Assembly: GCF_020360975.1 (NCBI RefSeq)
Contig: NW_025408671.1
Coordinates: 4,216,001-4,280,000 of the forward strand
Reading direction: 5' to 3'
DNA from: Hirsutella rhossiliensis
Taxonomy: Eukaryota; Ascomycota; Sordariomycetes; Hypocreales; Ophiocordycipitaceae
Length of the DNA stretch: 64,000 nucleotides
Position 1 is the stretch's first letter. Every line of letters begins with the position of its first letter. Below, in pieces: positions 1-10,966 of the stretch. The position numbers were made by a program, and so were the translations under genes. Under the pieces are notes generated by a model that ran no database searches, had not been told where the DNA came from, and saw only the letters and a list, made by a program, of their open reading frames with translations.

Positions 1-88
1 CTGCGCCAAGACCAACATCAAGGGCCTCATCGAAGAAGTCGAGCGGCATTCTCGCCAACTGCAAAAGGCGGCAGATCTCACAGACTAA
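1..88 (+). CDS. C-terminal end of an unidentified protein (partial)
   Basis: The reading frame starting at base 2 is open into the window from the left and stops at TAA 86-88. It gives about 28 residues ending in QLQKAADLTD. The segment is charged and probably helical (KGLIEEVERHSRQLQ), as in a coiled-coil or helical tail. Too little is visible to name a family. Its codon use fits the neighbouring housekeeping genes. It converges on the pyrophosphatase gene, whose stop is about 210 bp downstream. Confidence 0.6.
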   Translation, partial: CAKTNIKGLIEEVERHSRQLQKAADLTD

Positions 89-300
89 CATGCCACAATC
101 ATCATCAATGCTTGGGTTCCATGCATGGGCGGCGTTTTCACGGAGTCGGTTTGTACAAGAGGCACGGGCGGGATAGGCATGTACGATGCTATATTGAACA
201 GAGCAGCCGACTTTTCTGCATATTATGTAGGCAAGGCACAAGAAACGGCCTGCACAGTAGACCCATCCACGGCCGAAGATTTCCACCTCTAGCATCGAAT

Positions 301-1546
301 CTAAGTCGAAGCACCGCTAATGAAGAACCACTTGTCGATGGAGCTGTCAATCTTCTCCGGCGGGAGATCCTCATGGGGAGGCAGAGGAGGCAGCTTGGAC
401 CGGTCCTGCAGGTTCGGGGAGTGGGCCACAGTCATGTTGGCGCTAGAGACATGTCAGACAGTGGTCGCGATGGAGAAAGCAGACGAGCCCAAACTTACAT
501 GGAGACTCCGCCGGGCTGAGTCTTGCCGGTGATGAGACGCTCCCAAGCCTCGGCGCACTCGCGGACAACGTCCATGGCGTAGCTAGAAAGATACCGTGAG
601 CACATGACCAGCACAAAAGCTAGCTGCCGGACACGTACCTCTTGTTCTTGCACTCGCCGGTGAACGCAAACTGGTTCTCGGGCTTGCCATCGGGGATCTT
701 GTAAATCCGGAACCACTCATTGGTGGCCCGAAGCAGGCCGGGCAGGTGGCGCTCGACATCCTCAATGTCGTTGAGCTTGGGGGCAAGGGGGTCGTTGATG
801 TCGATGACAATGACCTTCCAGTCCGTCTCCTCCTCGTCGAGGAGGGCCATGACGCCCAGGACTTTGACTTGCTTGACCTGACCGGTGTAGCCGACCAGCT
901 CTCCAATCTCGCAGACATCGAGAGGGTCATTGTCGCCCTTGGCCTTGGTCTCGGGGTGGACGACGTTGGGGTCCTCCCAGGTCTGCATAGTGGCAGAGGT
1001 GGTGCGCCGCGGTCAGCCAGGACGGATTAAACGTGTGCTTGATGGGGGGGGAGGGCATACCTGAGGGAAAGCGCCATAGTTCCACAGATAGCCCTTGTGG
1101 GGGAAGCAGTTGCGGACGAAACGAAGCTTGCCCTTCTTGGTGTCCTGCTTGATAGGGTTGAGAAGCTCCTCCTTGGAGATCTGGTTGCCAGGGCGGGCGG
1201 GTGTCAGCGAGCTCTAGGATGTCGCCGATGGGGAGAGGAAATGGCGATCGGGGTGTGGACTGGCGCGCAGGAGGAGCGAATGCTGCCTGGAAGGGGAGGG
1301 GGGCGAGGGCAAAGCTGGGTTTGCCTGTTGGGATGAATGAGGGGAACTGGCTGGTCGGAATACCTCAAGCTTCGCATTGGTCCATCGGGGAATCTCGACA
1401 ATCATGTTGAGGATGGTCTGCTCCTGGTTGGCATAGAGAGGGATGTCATGGAACGACGAGACGGGCTGGCCGTCCTTTTCGATGTAGACGCGATGCTCGA
1501 GCGAGTTGGGCGCGCCCACCTTGCGGAGCGAGTACGGCGAGGTCAT
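301..1546 (-). CDS. IPP1: Inorganic pyrophosphatase (soluble family I), 5 exons
   Basis: Hydrolyses pyrophosphate to phosphate and so drives biosynthetic reactions. Exons on the minus strand are 1546-1364, 1180-1061, 982-639, 582-499 and 442-301, which sum to 873 nt (290 aa). Introns have GT-AG ends, with strong donors GTACGT and GTAAGT. The family signature is seen as [12 protein letters not shown]. Other typical blocks are [50 protein letters not shown], and [20 protein letters not shown] with [13 protein letters not shown]. The protein ends in the usual fungal tail [12 protein letters not shown] chose the ATG at 1546 because it gives the usual cytosolic length. The frame stays open upstream to an ATG at 1984 (see the leader entry), so a longer form is possible. 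Confidence 0.95.
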
Positions 1547-1984
1547 GTTGGGCGGCGGCGAAGAAGATTTGACGTTTGACGTCGAGGGCAATTGAGAGGG
1601 GGCCGAGTCTGGCGCAGCTGAGCTCGAGAAGTGGCGAGCAATTTGCGCAGTCCGCTGGGAGGAGGGGGAGGCAGATAAGGAGGAGGAAGAAGAGGAGAAG
1701 TGTTGGTGGGAGGAGGAAGAGGGCTGATCACGACAGCATGGAGGGGGCGGGGCACCTGGACCCATAGGGAACCGAGCTGTTGATCTGCGGGCCGGAGCAG
1801 CGACTGAGTACGACTGCTGCTGCCTGTAGCCGCCAACGGCACCCCCTGTGGCAGTCGCAGCGGCAGACGTTGGGAAGGATGCAAACGACGCGACGACGCG
1901 GCAGCGATTGGCCCGGCCGGTGGGCAGACGCTGCAGAGGCGGCTTGGGCGGCCAAAGCTGGTGGAGGCTTTGCCGGAGGAGCAT
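1547..1984 (-). other. In-frame 146-codon leader upstream of the pyrophosphatase start
   Basis: From ATG 1984 the frame runs without a stop into the IPP1 start at 1546. The predicted leader begins [20 protein letters not shown] and is rich in R, S, A, Q and P. It has almost no acidic residues in its first 90 positions, as in a mitochondrial presequence. It is either a coding leader for a mitochondrial isoform or a 5' UTR that happens to be open. The frame stays open further, to an ATG at 2146, but that added stretch is hydrophobic low-complexity sequence and less convincing. No transcript data can be seen here. Confidence 0.4.
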
Positions 1985-2633
1985 GAAAATTGTGACGAGA
2001 CGGAAGTGCGAAGAGTGAGGGAGTGGGAGAGGGAAGGGGGAGGAGAGATTGAAGAGAATTGCCCCGAAAAAGGAGAGAAGCGGCTGCAGCCAATGACCAG
2101 GAATTGGGCAGAGAATGGTTTCTTGCCCAGAAAAGGGCAATGTCACTCAACAAGCACCCACGAGAGGAGACGAGAATCCAGTCGTGATGCCAGCCTGGAG
2201 CCAGGCCTGGTGGGCTGGCTTTCAGTTGCTCTGGGGCTTCCTGCAGAAGCTGCTCAGTGCCACACCCCCCCTGTAAGCCACTGAAGACGGAGGAGGTGGG
2301 GCGTCGGGACCAGCGGCCGCCTGTCAGCAAACGGCAGCGAGCAATATGCAGAGAGCAAACGGCACCCGGCAATCCAGGGTAGCATCGCGGCCCCTCTCCA
2401 TTGCACGTGAGTTTCGGACAACTCGATCCCCTTTTCTTCAGCCGAAGCCCACAGGTCGAGTCGGCTCGCTCGTCATGGAAGCAAATCATGGTGCTATACG
2501 AGCACGCAAAGATACCTAACAAGACCATAAATACAGCTTCATCAGAGGTCACTCACTACTGACACCCGAGACGCAGCCGAGCAAACAGACCCGGGCAGCA
2601 CAAGACTCATCCACCCTTGTCAGCGTAACCGCC

Positions 2634-3732
2634 TCATGCTCCGACCTCGGCCGTCTTCAGCCCCTCGGCGCCCGCCAAGTCCTCCTGAGCCCTGACGCTA
2701 GTCCCACCCGGGACCGCCAGAATCCCCTTGTCCTTGCCCTTGAGAGAGGGCGGCGGGCTCTCGGCCGCGTCCAGGTAGGCCTCTTGGTCGGGTTGCCACT
2801 CTCGGAGGTCGTCTTCGCAGTCGTTGAGAATCTGGCGCGCCTGTTGGCCGTGCGCATACGGTTGCCGGTCGTCACCCGGCACAACCGGGGTGTCGTCGAG
2901 GAGGGCCAGGAGCCGGCGGCCATGCTTGGCGAGGATGATTTGCTTCTCGGCCCGCTCGATGGTAGCGGCGAACTCGGCCTCGTACGCTTCCTTGAGCTTC
3001 TGGCGCGTCTGTCGAGCAAGCCAGGTCAGCAGGGGCCCTTCTTTTTGGCGGGAAAGGCGGCCGACAAGATGATGCGCTAAATTGAGGAATACTACATACA
3101 ACATTGGTTAGTTGCGCCTCGGCAACCAGATTCTCAGCCTCGGCCCTAACAAGCTCCTGCTCGAGGACGACCAGCTTGGTGCTCTCGGGCTCCTTGGACT
3201 TGAGCTTTGCTATCTCGTCGGCAATCTTGACCTTGCCGTCGCGGCTCGGCTGCACGCTCTTTTCCGTGTTGCGAATCGTCTTGAGGCGGCCGCGGGACTC
3301 GTCGAGGGCGTGCGCGTACGAGTCCTCCTGCTCGCCCATCTCACTCAGGATGACGCCGACCTTGTCGGAGACGTCGTTGACGCCATCGTCCCCTGTCTGC
3401 TCGCCCCAGTCGGAGAGCTGCTGAGCGATGGCGATGCGCTCACGACCGGCCGTTTCGTGGGCTGTGACGAGATTGTTTTCCGACTTGATGAGGCGGAACA
3501 GCTTGCGTGACAGCTCCGGCTGGACGGTGCCGCGAAGGGAGTTGAAGGAGAAGCCGGTGCGGCCGCCCGAGGTGCCGGTGCCGGAGCTCTTGTTGGCCTT
3601 GCCGCCGGAGCGGATGGAGAGGGCGCGGTTCCTGTAGGACAAGGGCGAGTTAGAAGCGACGTCATGCCGAGAATAGCGGTGGTGGCTGGACATGAACTGC
3701 GCAAAGGAATCGTCTGCGCTGGAACGAGACAT
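2634..3732 (-). CDS. Eisosome core component, Pil1/Lsp1 family (BAR-like)
   Basis: Pil1/Lsp1 proteins assemble into curved scaffolds under the plasma membrane (eisosomes). There are two exons, 3732-3100 and 3008-2634, with donor GTATGT and acceptor CAG; total 1008 nt, 335 aa. The Pil1 fold shows in the block SVQPSRDGKVKIADEIAKLK, then VVLEQELVRAEAENLVAEAQ, then TRQKLKEAYEAEF after the splice, and ILNDCEDDL near the end. The N-terminus (about 90 residues) is Ser/Arg/Gly-rich and basic, as expected for membrane binding. Residues around 95-130 (NLVTAHETAGRERIAIAQQL) differ from the canonical Pil1/PilA form, so this may be the PilB-like paralogue. The frame is open upstream to 4197, but that stretch is low-complexity and is taken as 5' UTR. 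Confidence 0.92.
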
Positions 3733-4990
3733 GGCGATGGATGCGGCACTGAATGACAGACAGACGGACAGAAGGACGACGAAAAAGTAATTTGTTTTGG
3801 AGCCTTGGGCTTTGCTCACATGACGGCCAGGGGCAACTGCCAGAGCGCGGACGAGGTTGATATCAAGGTGAGGCGCTATTGCCCGTGCCGGTCGAGCGAC
3901 TCTGCCTTGTCCCCTTGGTCGAACTGCAGTCGCGAGCAAGGCTGTCAGCCTGGCGCAGGACGAAGCAGGAAGGTACCTAAGCGGTCGATGGAGCGTGCAT
4001 ACATACCGGGTATTGCGTAGGGATCCCGGCAAAAGACGCGATGGGTAAGAATGCCGAGGCAGGTGCTGTAAGGATGGGATGCCTGCCGTCGTGATGGATG
4101 GTAACAGGGGACTGGGGAAGACGAGACTGTCGGCAGTTGGCGCGCCAGAGATGGACGAGGACGAGGACGAGGACGAGGTCGAGGGCAATGATGACATCAG
4201 GGCTGGACAAAGTACTGTAGGCTGTCCAAGTAGGCTCTAAGGGAGGCAGAGCCGGGTACCCGTCACGCGATCAGCCCTCCAGCGAGATACTCGATGACGA
4301 GGTTGTGCATGCGCGGAGATGGGCTGGGCGTGTACATGCCCAGCCAGTACTGATCAACACTGGGCATTTGGCTTGTTCCATGCAGATGGATTGGGCCCAA
4401 CGAGCCTCTCGGTGGTGGATGACGACAGAATGCGCGCCCGCCGATGATGTCATCCGCGGTCCTCGAGTCCCCTCTACCCCGCCCCTCCAGCTCTGTTCGT
4501 GGACTCGACGAGCCAACCAGCTTCCTTAGGGGTGATCAATCAGCCGGTGCAGATCCAACCGGTTGAACATTGAGTGTTGCTGCCACGCGCCCGGTTCATC
4601 GATTGCGCCCCAGAACCCAGGAATGTGGAAGCCCCCGTGAAGCTTTCTCTGGCATCTCGAGTTGCTTGCTTCCATCAAAAAGACGAGGACATGGACCGAC
4701 CAACATGCATTAGCACCACTGCTAGGCACGGCTGTAGCTAATGGTGACCACCTCATCTTGATTGCTGATATCGGATGGCCTTTCGTCTGCCTTTGATGAT
4801 TGACGGGCAAGTCTTTCGGTCCCATCCCATCCCATGCCAACGCTCTAGCTATAAAACACGTCGCCGTCAACTGCACATCGTCGAACTGGCCACTATGCAA
4901 AAAGTGCCCAATGCCTCGGAGACAGACACGACGCCGTTCTCCAACTCACCACCACACTCAATCCCCTTCTCTTCCCCGTCGTAATACCCC
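3733..4990. other. Intergenic: 5' region of the eisosome gene and gap to the His-rich gene
   Basis: No convincing coding sequence. The part next to the eisosome start (about 3733-4210) is open on the minus strand but low-complexity (Ser runs), consistent with a long UTR or promoter. I see no repeat or RNA gene in 4211-4990. Confidence 0.5.
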
Positions 4991-5260
4991 CTAGCGCCGT
5001 GTCTGCGTCGTCCGCTCGTACACGACGGCCCCGGCCGGCGCGCTGGGCCCGAGGTAAGTGCCGCTGACCCGCGGGGTGCCGTAGGGCGACCGCCGCGTCA
5101 CGCTCGTGTAGCTGGCCCGCGGCGAGTGGTGATCGTGGTGGTGGTGGTGATGGCCGTGGTGATGGCCGTGGTGATGGCCGTGATGGTGAGTCGATCGTCT
5201 GGCCGGGATGATTTCCTCGTGGTAGTAGTATTTGGTGTTTGGCTCGCCCCAGAGACACAT
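4991..5260 (-). CDS. Small histidine-rich protein, 89 aa, unknown function
   Basis: An open frame from ATG 5260 to the stop at 4991 gives 89 residues beginning MCLWGEPNTKYYYHEEIIPA. A run of about 20 residues is almost all His with Gly spacers (three HHHG units, then HHHHHHDHH). A Ser/Thr/Arg-rich tail follows (SYTSVTRRSPYGTPRVSGTY) ending in ERTTQTRR. No signal peptide or membrane segment is seen. The structured head, His tract and non-random tail favour a real gene over a chance frame. The DNA under the His tract is a short tandem repeat, so its length may vary between strains. The frame extends upstream to 5527, but the added part looks non-coding. The His run could bind metal; that is inference only. 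Confidence 0.55.
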   Translation of the reverse strand: MCLWGEPNTKYYYHEEIIPARRSTHHHGHHHGHHHGHHHHHHDHHSPRASYTSVTRRSPYGTPRVSGTYLGPSAPAGAVVYERTTQTRR

Positions 5261-5945
5261 AGCGTCGGGTTGAGAGCTGCAATACCTTTTGGTTTCCGAG
5301 TGTGAAAAAGCAGAATCGATTTGGATGCCGTCCTGCGTGGGAGATGAGTCCAATCTGTCATCAACTGAGCGGATGACTGCAGGCTTTTTATGAATGCGCC
5401 CGTGCCTGTTCTCCTGCGACCAACTCTTGTTTTTGCTGCCGGTGGCCAAAAGGACGGATGGATGGTGGAGGGCCGACCAACGGCAGCCCATCATCAGCTT
5501 AGAGCCGCCACCGACGCCCACCCACACACGCGCAAGGCTATATCCGACGCCCCGTTATCGCCTCTGGCCATCCCCGCTCCCTGATTCGCTGCCGTCATCT
5601 CAGCCGCCTTCCGCCCGAGGCCGGCCCGAGAGCCCAGAGCTCGGCTTTCAGGCCCTCATCCCGCCAATGGCCGATCGGGGCGTTTTCAAGCCCGGCTCGG
5701 ATACCTGCATTCTGGCCACATCTACGACCATGGCAGGATTCAGCTGCCCGTCATCGTCCCGGCGCTTTGCCATGCCTGCTGCTTCACGGTTCCACAACTC
5801 ACCTCCATCCCGATGCAACTTGTCTATCATGCCCCTTTATATTTGGCAACGTCAACTAATGGTACATCGTACAATTCATCCGCTGTGCCCTGTCCCGCTA
5901 GGAAACCAAGCCCTTTGCGAGGGGTTTGTGTTCCCTTGCTGCACT
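5261..5945. other. Intergenic between the His-rich gene and the OST1 3' end
   Basis: No supportable gene. Long frames here have no recognisable domain and composition typical of GC-rich non-coding DNA. It probably holds the His-rich gene promoter and the OST1 3' UTR. Confidence 0.45.
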
Positions 5946-7548
5946 CTACTTCTTCGAAAATCCCACCTCGACTTTGCCAACAGCCCAGGCCGCAGCAAAC
6001 ACGGCCAGCATGCTCGAAAACACAATCGCCGGTTTCCGCATCATGCCCACCAGCGACGTCTCGTACGAGATGATGAGGTCGCGGTCTCGGAAATCGTCGA
6101 CCAGGTTCCGCGCTTTGACGACCACGGCCGTCCGTCCCATCGTGTCGAGGTACGTCTTGTGAACGCCAACTGAGATTTCGGTGATGGATGTCTTGGGCAC
6201 CCCGGTGTAGACCTCGACGTTCCTTCTCGGGGGTTCTCTTTGTCAGCCAGCCATCGCTGCCGAGTAATGGGTCTTGGGACTCACGAAGCGCCTTCCGGCA
6301 GCAAGACACGGATGTTGACATGCTCATACTCGACGCCTTCCGCCTGCCTCGGACCTTCCACAAAGGGAACCTTGAGCACGTAGCCGCCCGATGCCGTCTT
6401 GCGCAGCAGAGACGCCGTGTTCGAGTTCCAGCCTATGGTGAAGGGATACTTCCAGCCGCCAAAGATGGGATACCGGGGCTTGAGCTCCAGCAGTGCCTCC
6501 CGCTTGCCGCTCCTGAACTTGGAGGTGGACACGTTTCCAATGGCATCGGTAAAGTAAGGATCGACGCTTCCGGGCTGGAGTGGGAAGCGCAACTCCTTGA
6601 TAGCCATGGAAGAGGGGTTGAAGTATTGTGACTGGGCCCACTTGACCCGGTTAAAGGGCGTCGACAGGTTGGCGCCTCTGTGGTGCAGGGTATATCTCTC
6701 CTCAAAGGCAACATTGCCGCCCCAATGGCTGACCTCGATGTCCCGGTCGAGGTTGGACACGTGCGTCACGGGCTTGGTAAACTCGAACCGGACCTGCGCG
6801 GGCGACACGGCACCGGCCGGTACCTCTTGGTCAAAGGGTCCGTAGGTGAGCTTGGAGCCCTGCTTCTGGGGGTGCTGCTCCTTGTCACCCTTTGCGGGGA
6901 TCTTTGTGTAATCGGGGACGGCAGAGCTCGGGGCCTTGATCTCGGTCTTTTGTTTCGAGGTAGGGTACGCCGACGGCGCGTAGGCAGAGAAGCTGTAGGC
7001 GAGAAACTGTTGCTCGTCTTGCTTGACGGCAGCCGGCAGAGGGATGTACGCCTTCAGGTAGTAGAAGGAAATGCCGAGCGTCTGCTGTCCGCCGGGCTTG
7101 AGCGGAGCAGGCAGTCGAATTCGATAGTATTGCACGTCACTGGCAGAGAATCCGTCAGGGGCCACTCGGGGACAGACAAGCGTGAGTTTGCCGGGGACCA
7201 GGCATACCTGTGGGGGTCATATTCAATGGCATCTGCGCGGAAGGGACCGGCGTCTGCGTCTTTGCGATCCTTGGCCTCGAAGCCGCCAACCCTCGCCATC
7301 TGGTCAGCCGTGAAGGGGACAAAGTATTCATCTTGGGGACCCTTGGAGACGTTTTCGACGAGGACGTTAATCTGCTCCTTGGCATAGTTTTTCTCGAGCG
7401 AGATGATGTGAACGAGGTTGGCGTTTTTGAAGACTTGGGGCGGCTTGAACTCGGCAGGCAGAGAGACTTTGGATGACGAGGGCTGCGAGCCGGCCACGGT
7501 GGTAGCCAGCAGGCCCAGGAGAGCCGATGCGACAGACAACGACTTCAT
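5946..7548 (-). CDS. OST1: Oligosaccharyltransferase subunit OST1 (ribophorin I)
   Basis: Subunit of the ER oligosaccharyltransferase that transfers the dolichol-linked glycan to nascent proteins. Exons are 7548-7208, 7139-6285 and 6222-5946: 1473 nt, 490 aa. An N-terminal signal peptide is clear (MKSLSVASALLGLLATTVAG). The luminal domain has typical ribophorin I blocks: VQYYRIRLPAPLKPGGQQTL, SFYYLKAYIPLP, VSHWGGNVAFEERYTLHHRG, and FGGWKYPFTIGWN. One hydrophobic segment lies near the C-terminus (AIVFSSMLAVFAAAWAVG), followed by a short tail ending in KK. I set the first acceptor at 7140/7141, not the nearer AG at 7165/7166, because only the former keeps the frame (PHS-DVQYYRIRLP). The second intron has a GTGAGT donor and a CTGAC branch site. 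Confidence 0.95.
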
Positions 7549-8648
7549 GCTGGCGATTGAGCGGAAAGGGCACTCATGGATTGCACGCGCCCGGCGTTGT
7601 GAGGGTCGGAGTCCAGCGAGGTTGTCTATGCAGCTCGACTGCGTGCCTCGGAATGGCATACGTCGCCCATTCGGAATGGCGTAAGCTGCCGGGGTGAAGC
7701 TCCAGCCCAAGCTCTGATTGGCGGGTGTGATCAGGCGGCAGTAGATTATTCCGTCCCGGCAGTCTCGGCCGCAAGCGGTACGTACTGTGCTTGACTTCAA
7801 CTGCTCAACTGCCTCAACTGCTCAACTGCTCAAACGGTATCCGTACTTTGGAGAAAGACGATAAAGGTTCAAGAGCGGGAAAAGACGGGGATATAAACGT
7901 GAAACGTGCCGCTGATGCCGACTGGCCGCGGCTTTGAGCTTCAGGCGTGCCTGTCTTTGTACCTTTGCTGTATCGCGTACTTTGCGTCTTCTCCCCTCGG
8001 CCCTTCCAGGAGGTGCGCCAGCCCGGTCCGCCATGGGTGCAGTATTATACTGTACTGTATGCTTCATAAAGCGACATGTCACGGCCAACAAGTCGTGGCG
8101 AGAGTGGGTGTGAGACGGGCCAGGCCGGGTTTTGGCAGGTGGCTCGCGACGGTCTGGATCAAACCCGGACTCGGTGATAACAGACACACAGCCGCAGCGT
8201 CCACGCATTAATTCGCAAGGTCATTCCATCGTTTCGACGAGAGGAATAGGCATCTGGACGAATTAAGGGTCCGAATCCTCGGTGCCTGGCGCCAGACTGA
8301 CGACGGTTCCGCGTGCGGGCGCTGCAGCACCGTGAGCCGCATTCGGGCGGGGTCGCCATGGCCTGCAGCCTGTTGCCACTGGAATTGCCCCACCAGACTT
8401 CTTCGCCGTCCAGCTTCATTGCCCCTCCCCCTCCATCCGCCTCTCTCAACTCCTTGCTCTCGTGTTTGCACAATTCCACCCCCTCTTCCTGCGACGACGC
8501 CATTCAGAGCACTCTCAACCAACGCTGTCTACGTCTCACCACCTCGTTGGCCCCATCCTCGCTCCAGCTCCACCCGCCTCAACAAGCTCCCGCCCGAGCT
8601 TCCTAGAGCTACCTGCCCCTGCACATCGCCGTCATCCTCTCGGCAAAG
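7549..8648. promoter_or_regulatory. Divergent promoter region of OST1 and hexokinase
   Basis: About 1.1 kb between divergent starts. The 200 bases before the hexokinase ATG are pyrimidine-rich (CTC/CCT runs), typical of highly expressed fungal genes. A short repeat of CTCAACTG occurs at about 7797-7832. No TATA box or operator can be assigned firmly, and there is no coding sequence I trust. Confidence 0.4.
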
Positions 8649-10818
8649 ATGGTTGGCCTGGGACCTCGCCCGCCGCCCTCGAGGAAAGGTACGGCCAGCT
8701 TTGGAAATTCCCAACCGGTGCCCCGTCACTCTCCGATGCCAGGCCCACGGAGGCCCCTTCACTTCACCAGGCATGGACCGTTGCTCTGCTCTGCATGTTC
8801 CGTCAACGTGCAAACGCCCCCCCGGTCGTCTCTCGATTTGATTCGTGGGTCCTCGACCTTATTCATCGCCACGCTTCATCAGGTCAATCCACGTCCACCC
8901 CGGCTTGTGCCACATGCGATCATTGCGCCGTGGGGGGAACCGGGGTCTGGTCAAAGAGACATGCATAGAACATGATTGGGCCTACAACCTGGGCGTGATG
9001 AACAGATGACATATCATGGTTCCCCGTACCACGAGCCCGGCCAATCTTAAAGCCCTGGCATCTCTGCGTGAAACCCAGCTTTGCTTCCACCTGCCCAGGC
9101 AACCCTTTGACCTGTCCCAGAAAGCGAGCTGACAGACACAATCACCATGATAGGGTCCAAGGCGGATATCCCCATGAACCTCCTCGAGGAGGTGCGGAGG
9201 CTGGAGGAGCTCTTCGTTGTCGACCAGAAGAAGCTCAAGGAAATCACCGATCACTTCATTTCGGAGCTGGCCAAGGGTACGTCATGCCACCAAACACGCC
9301 TCAAATCGACGCTTTGCTGATAACCACCATAGGCTTGAGCGTCGAGGGCGGCAGCATCGTGAGCATAGATCCCATCAACGTGATTTCAATCGAGCCTTTG
9401 CCCTCTAACCAAGCCATAGCCCATGAACCCGACCTGGGTCATGTCCTTCCCAGACGGCTATGAGACGGGCACTTTTCTCGCCCTCGACATGGGAGGCACC
9501 AATCTCCGCGTCTGCCAAATCACCCTGACCGACCAAAAGTCCGAGTTCGACATCATTCAGTCCAAGTACCGCATGCCCGAAGAGCTCAAGACAGGCAAAA
9601 GCGACGAGCTCTGGGAGTACATTGCAGACTGCCTGTACCAGTTCATCGAGACGCACCACGGCGACTGCAAGATGGAAAAGCTGCCCCTCGGCTTCACCTT
9701 CTCCTACCCCGCCACCCAAAACTACATCGACGCGGGCGTTCTTCAGCGATGGACCAAGGGCTTCGACATTGCCGGCGTCGAGGGTGAGAACGTCGTGCCC
9801 ATGTTCGAGGCTGCGCTGGCCAAGCGCGTGAGTCCAGCCCCTCTCAGGCGTGGCCGGGGGAGGCTGCTAACCAACAATCCCTAGGGCGTGCCCATCAAGC
9901 TAACGGCATTGATCAATGACACGACGGGAACCATGATTGCCTCGGCCTACACTGACCCCAAGATGAAGATTGGCTGCATCTTCGGCACCGGCTGCAACGC
10001 CGCCTACATGGAGGACTGCGGCTCGATCCCCAAGCTCGCGCACATGAAGCTGCCCGCCGACACACCCATGGCCATCAATTGCGAATGGGGTGCCTTTGAC
10101 AACGAGCACAAGGTGCTACCCAGGACCGACTTCGACAAGGTCATTGATCGCGACTCTCCTCGGCCTGGTCAGCAGGCGTTCGAAAAGATGATTGCTGGTC
10201 TGTATCTGGGGGAGATTTTCCGCCTGGTCATGGTGGACCTTCACGACAACCGGGATGCCAAGGTGTTTGAGGGCCAGAACATTGACCTGCTGCGCAAGCC
10301 CTACGCCTTGGACTCGTCGTTCCTGTCCGCGATTGAAGAGTGAGATGAGATTCCCAGCCCCCCCGATGAGTTCCCGACTTACAAATGCTGCCAGAGACCC
10401 TTTTGAGAACCTGCAAGAGACACACGACCTGTTCACAAAGAAGCTCAACATTACTTGCAACCGCGGCGAGCTGGAGCTCATGCGACGGCTGGCCGAGCTC
10501 ATCGGCACCCGCGCCGCCCGCCTCTCCGCCTGCGGTGTCGCGGCCATCTGCAAGAAGAAGGGCTACAAGTCCTGCCACGTTGGCGCCGACGGGTCCGTCT
10601 TCAACAAGTACCCGCACTTCAAGGCACGGGGTGCCCAGGCCCTCCGCGAGATCCTCGACTGGCCGGAGAAGACTGACCCCAAGGAAGAGGATCCCGTCGA
10701 GATTCTTGCCGCCGAAGACGGCAGTGGTGTCGGGGCTGCCCTGATTGCCGCCCTGACTCTCAAGCGAGTCAATGCAGGAAACATGGCCGGCATCCTGCAC
10801 CCCGAGAATTTCAAGTAA
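8649..10818 (+). CDS. HXK1: Hexokinase, 6 exons
   Basis: Phosphorylates glucose and other hexoses with ATP, the first step of glycolysis. Exons are 8649-8688, 9154-9276, 9333-9358, 9420-9827, 9885-10339 and 10395-10818: 1476 nt, 491 aa, the usual length. The first exon encodes MVGLGPRPPPSRK and is separated by an unusually long 465-bp intron; exon 3 is only 26 bp. Sugar-kinase motifs are present: phosphate-1 LALDMGGTNLRV, sugar-binding LGFTFSYPATQNYIDAG, catalytic ALINDTTGTMIASAY, GTGCNAAY, and the C-terminal adenosine motif AEDGSGVGAALIAAL. An in-frame ATG at 9147, inside the first intron, could give a slightly shorter protein (MIGSKADIP...). The exon-1 start is preferred because it joins in frame to the conserved SKADIP segment. 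The hexokinase pattern is closer than glucokinase. Confidence 0.96.
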
Positions 10819-10966
10819 GGGATGGTTTGGTCCAGGAGCTTGGCGGGCAAGGCATTCACATGTCCTGGGGTATGGTGGGATAGAGACAGATTCATAGACA
10901 GCAACCAATGGCCAGGAGAAAAGCGAAGTGTGCCTTGTATAGTGTCTGCTCAGGCATCATGTGAAA

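Noticed and set aside
1728..2552. 274-codon minus-strand frame upstream of the pyrophosphatase
   Set aside because: Overlaps the pyrophosphatase leader in another frame; Ser/Leu/Pro low-complexity with no domain.
5394..6173. 259-codon plus-strand frame
   Set aside because: Runs antisense into OST1 exon 3; no motif and no conserved start context.
7140..7166. Nearer AG acceptor for OST1 intron 1 (at 7165)
   Set aside because: It leads to a stop within three codons; the next AG restores the conserved sequence.
10228..10908. 226-codon frame antisense to hexokinase
   Set aside because: Codon-bias shadow of the kinase gene.
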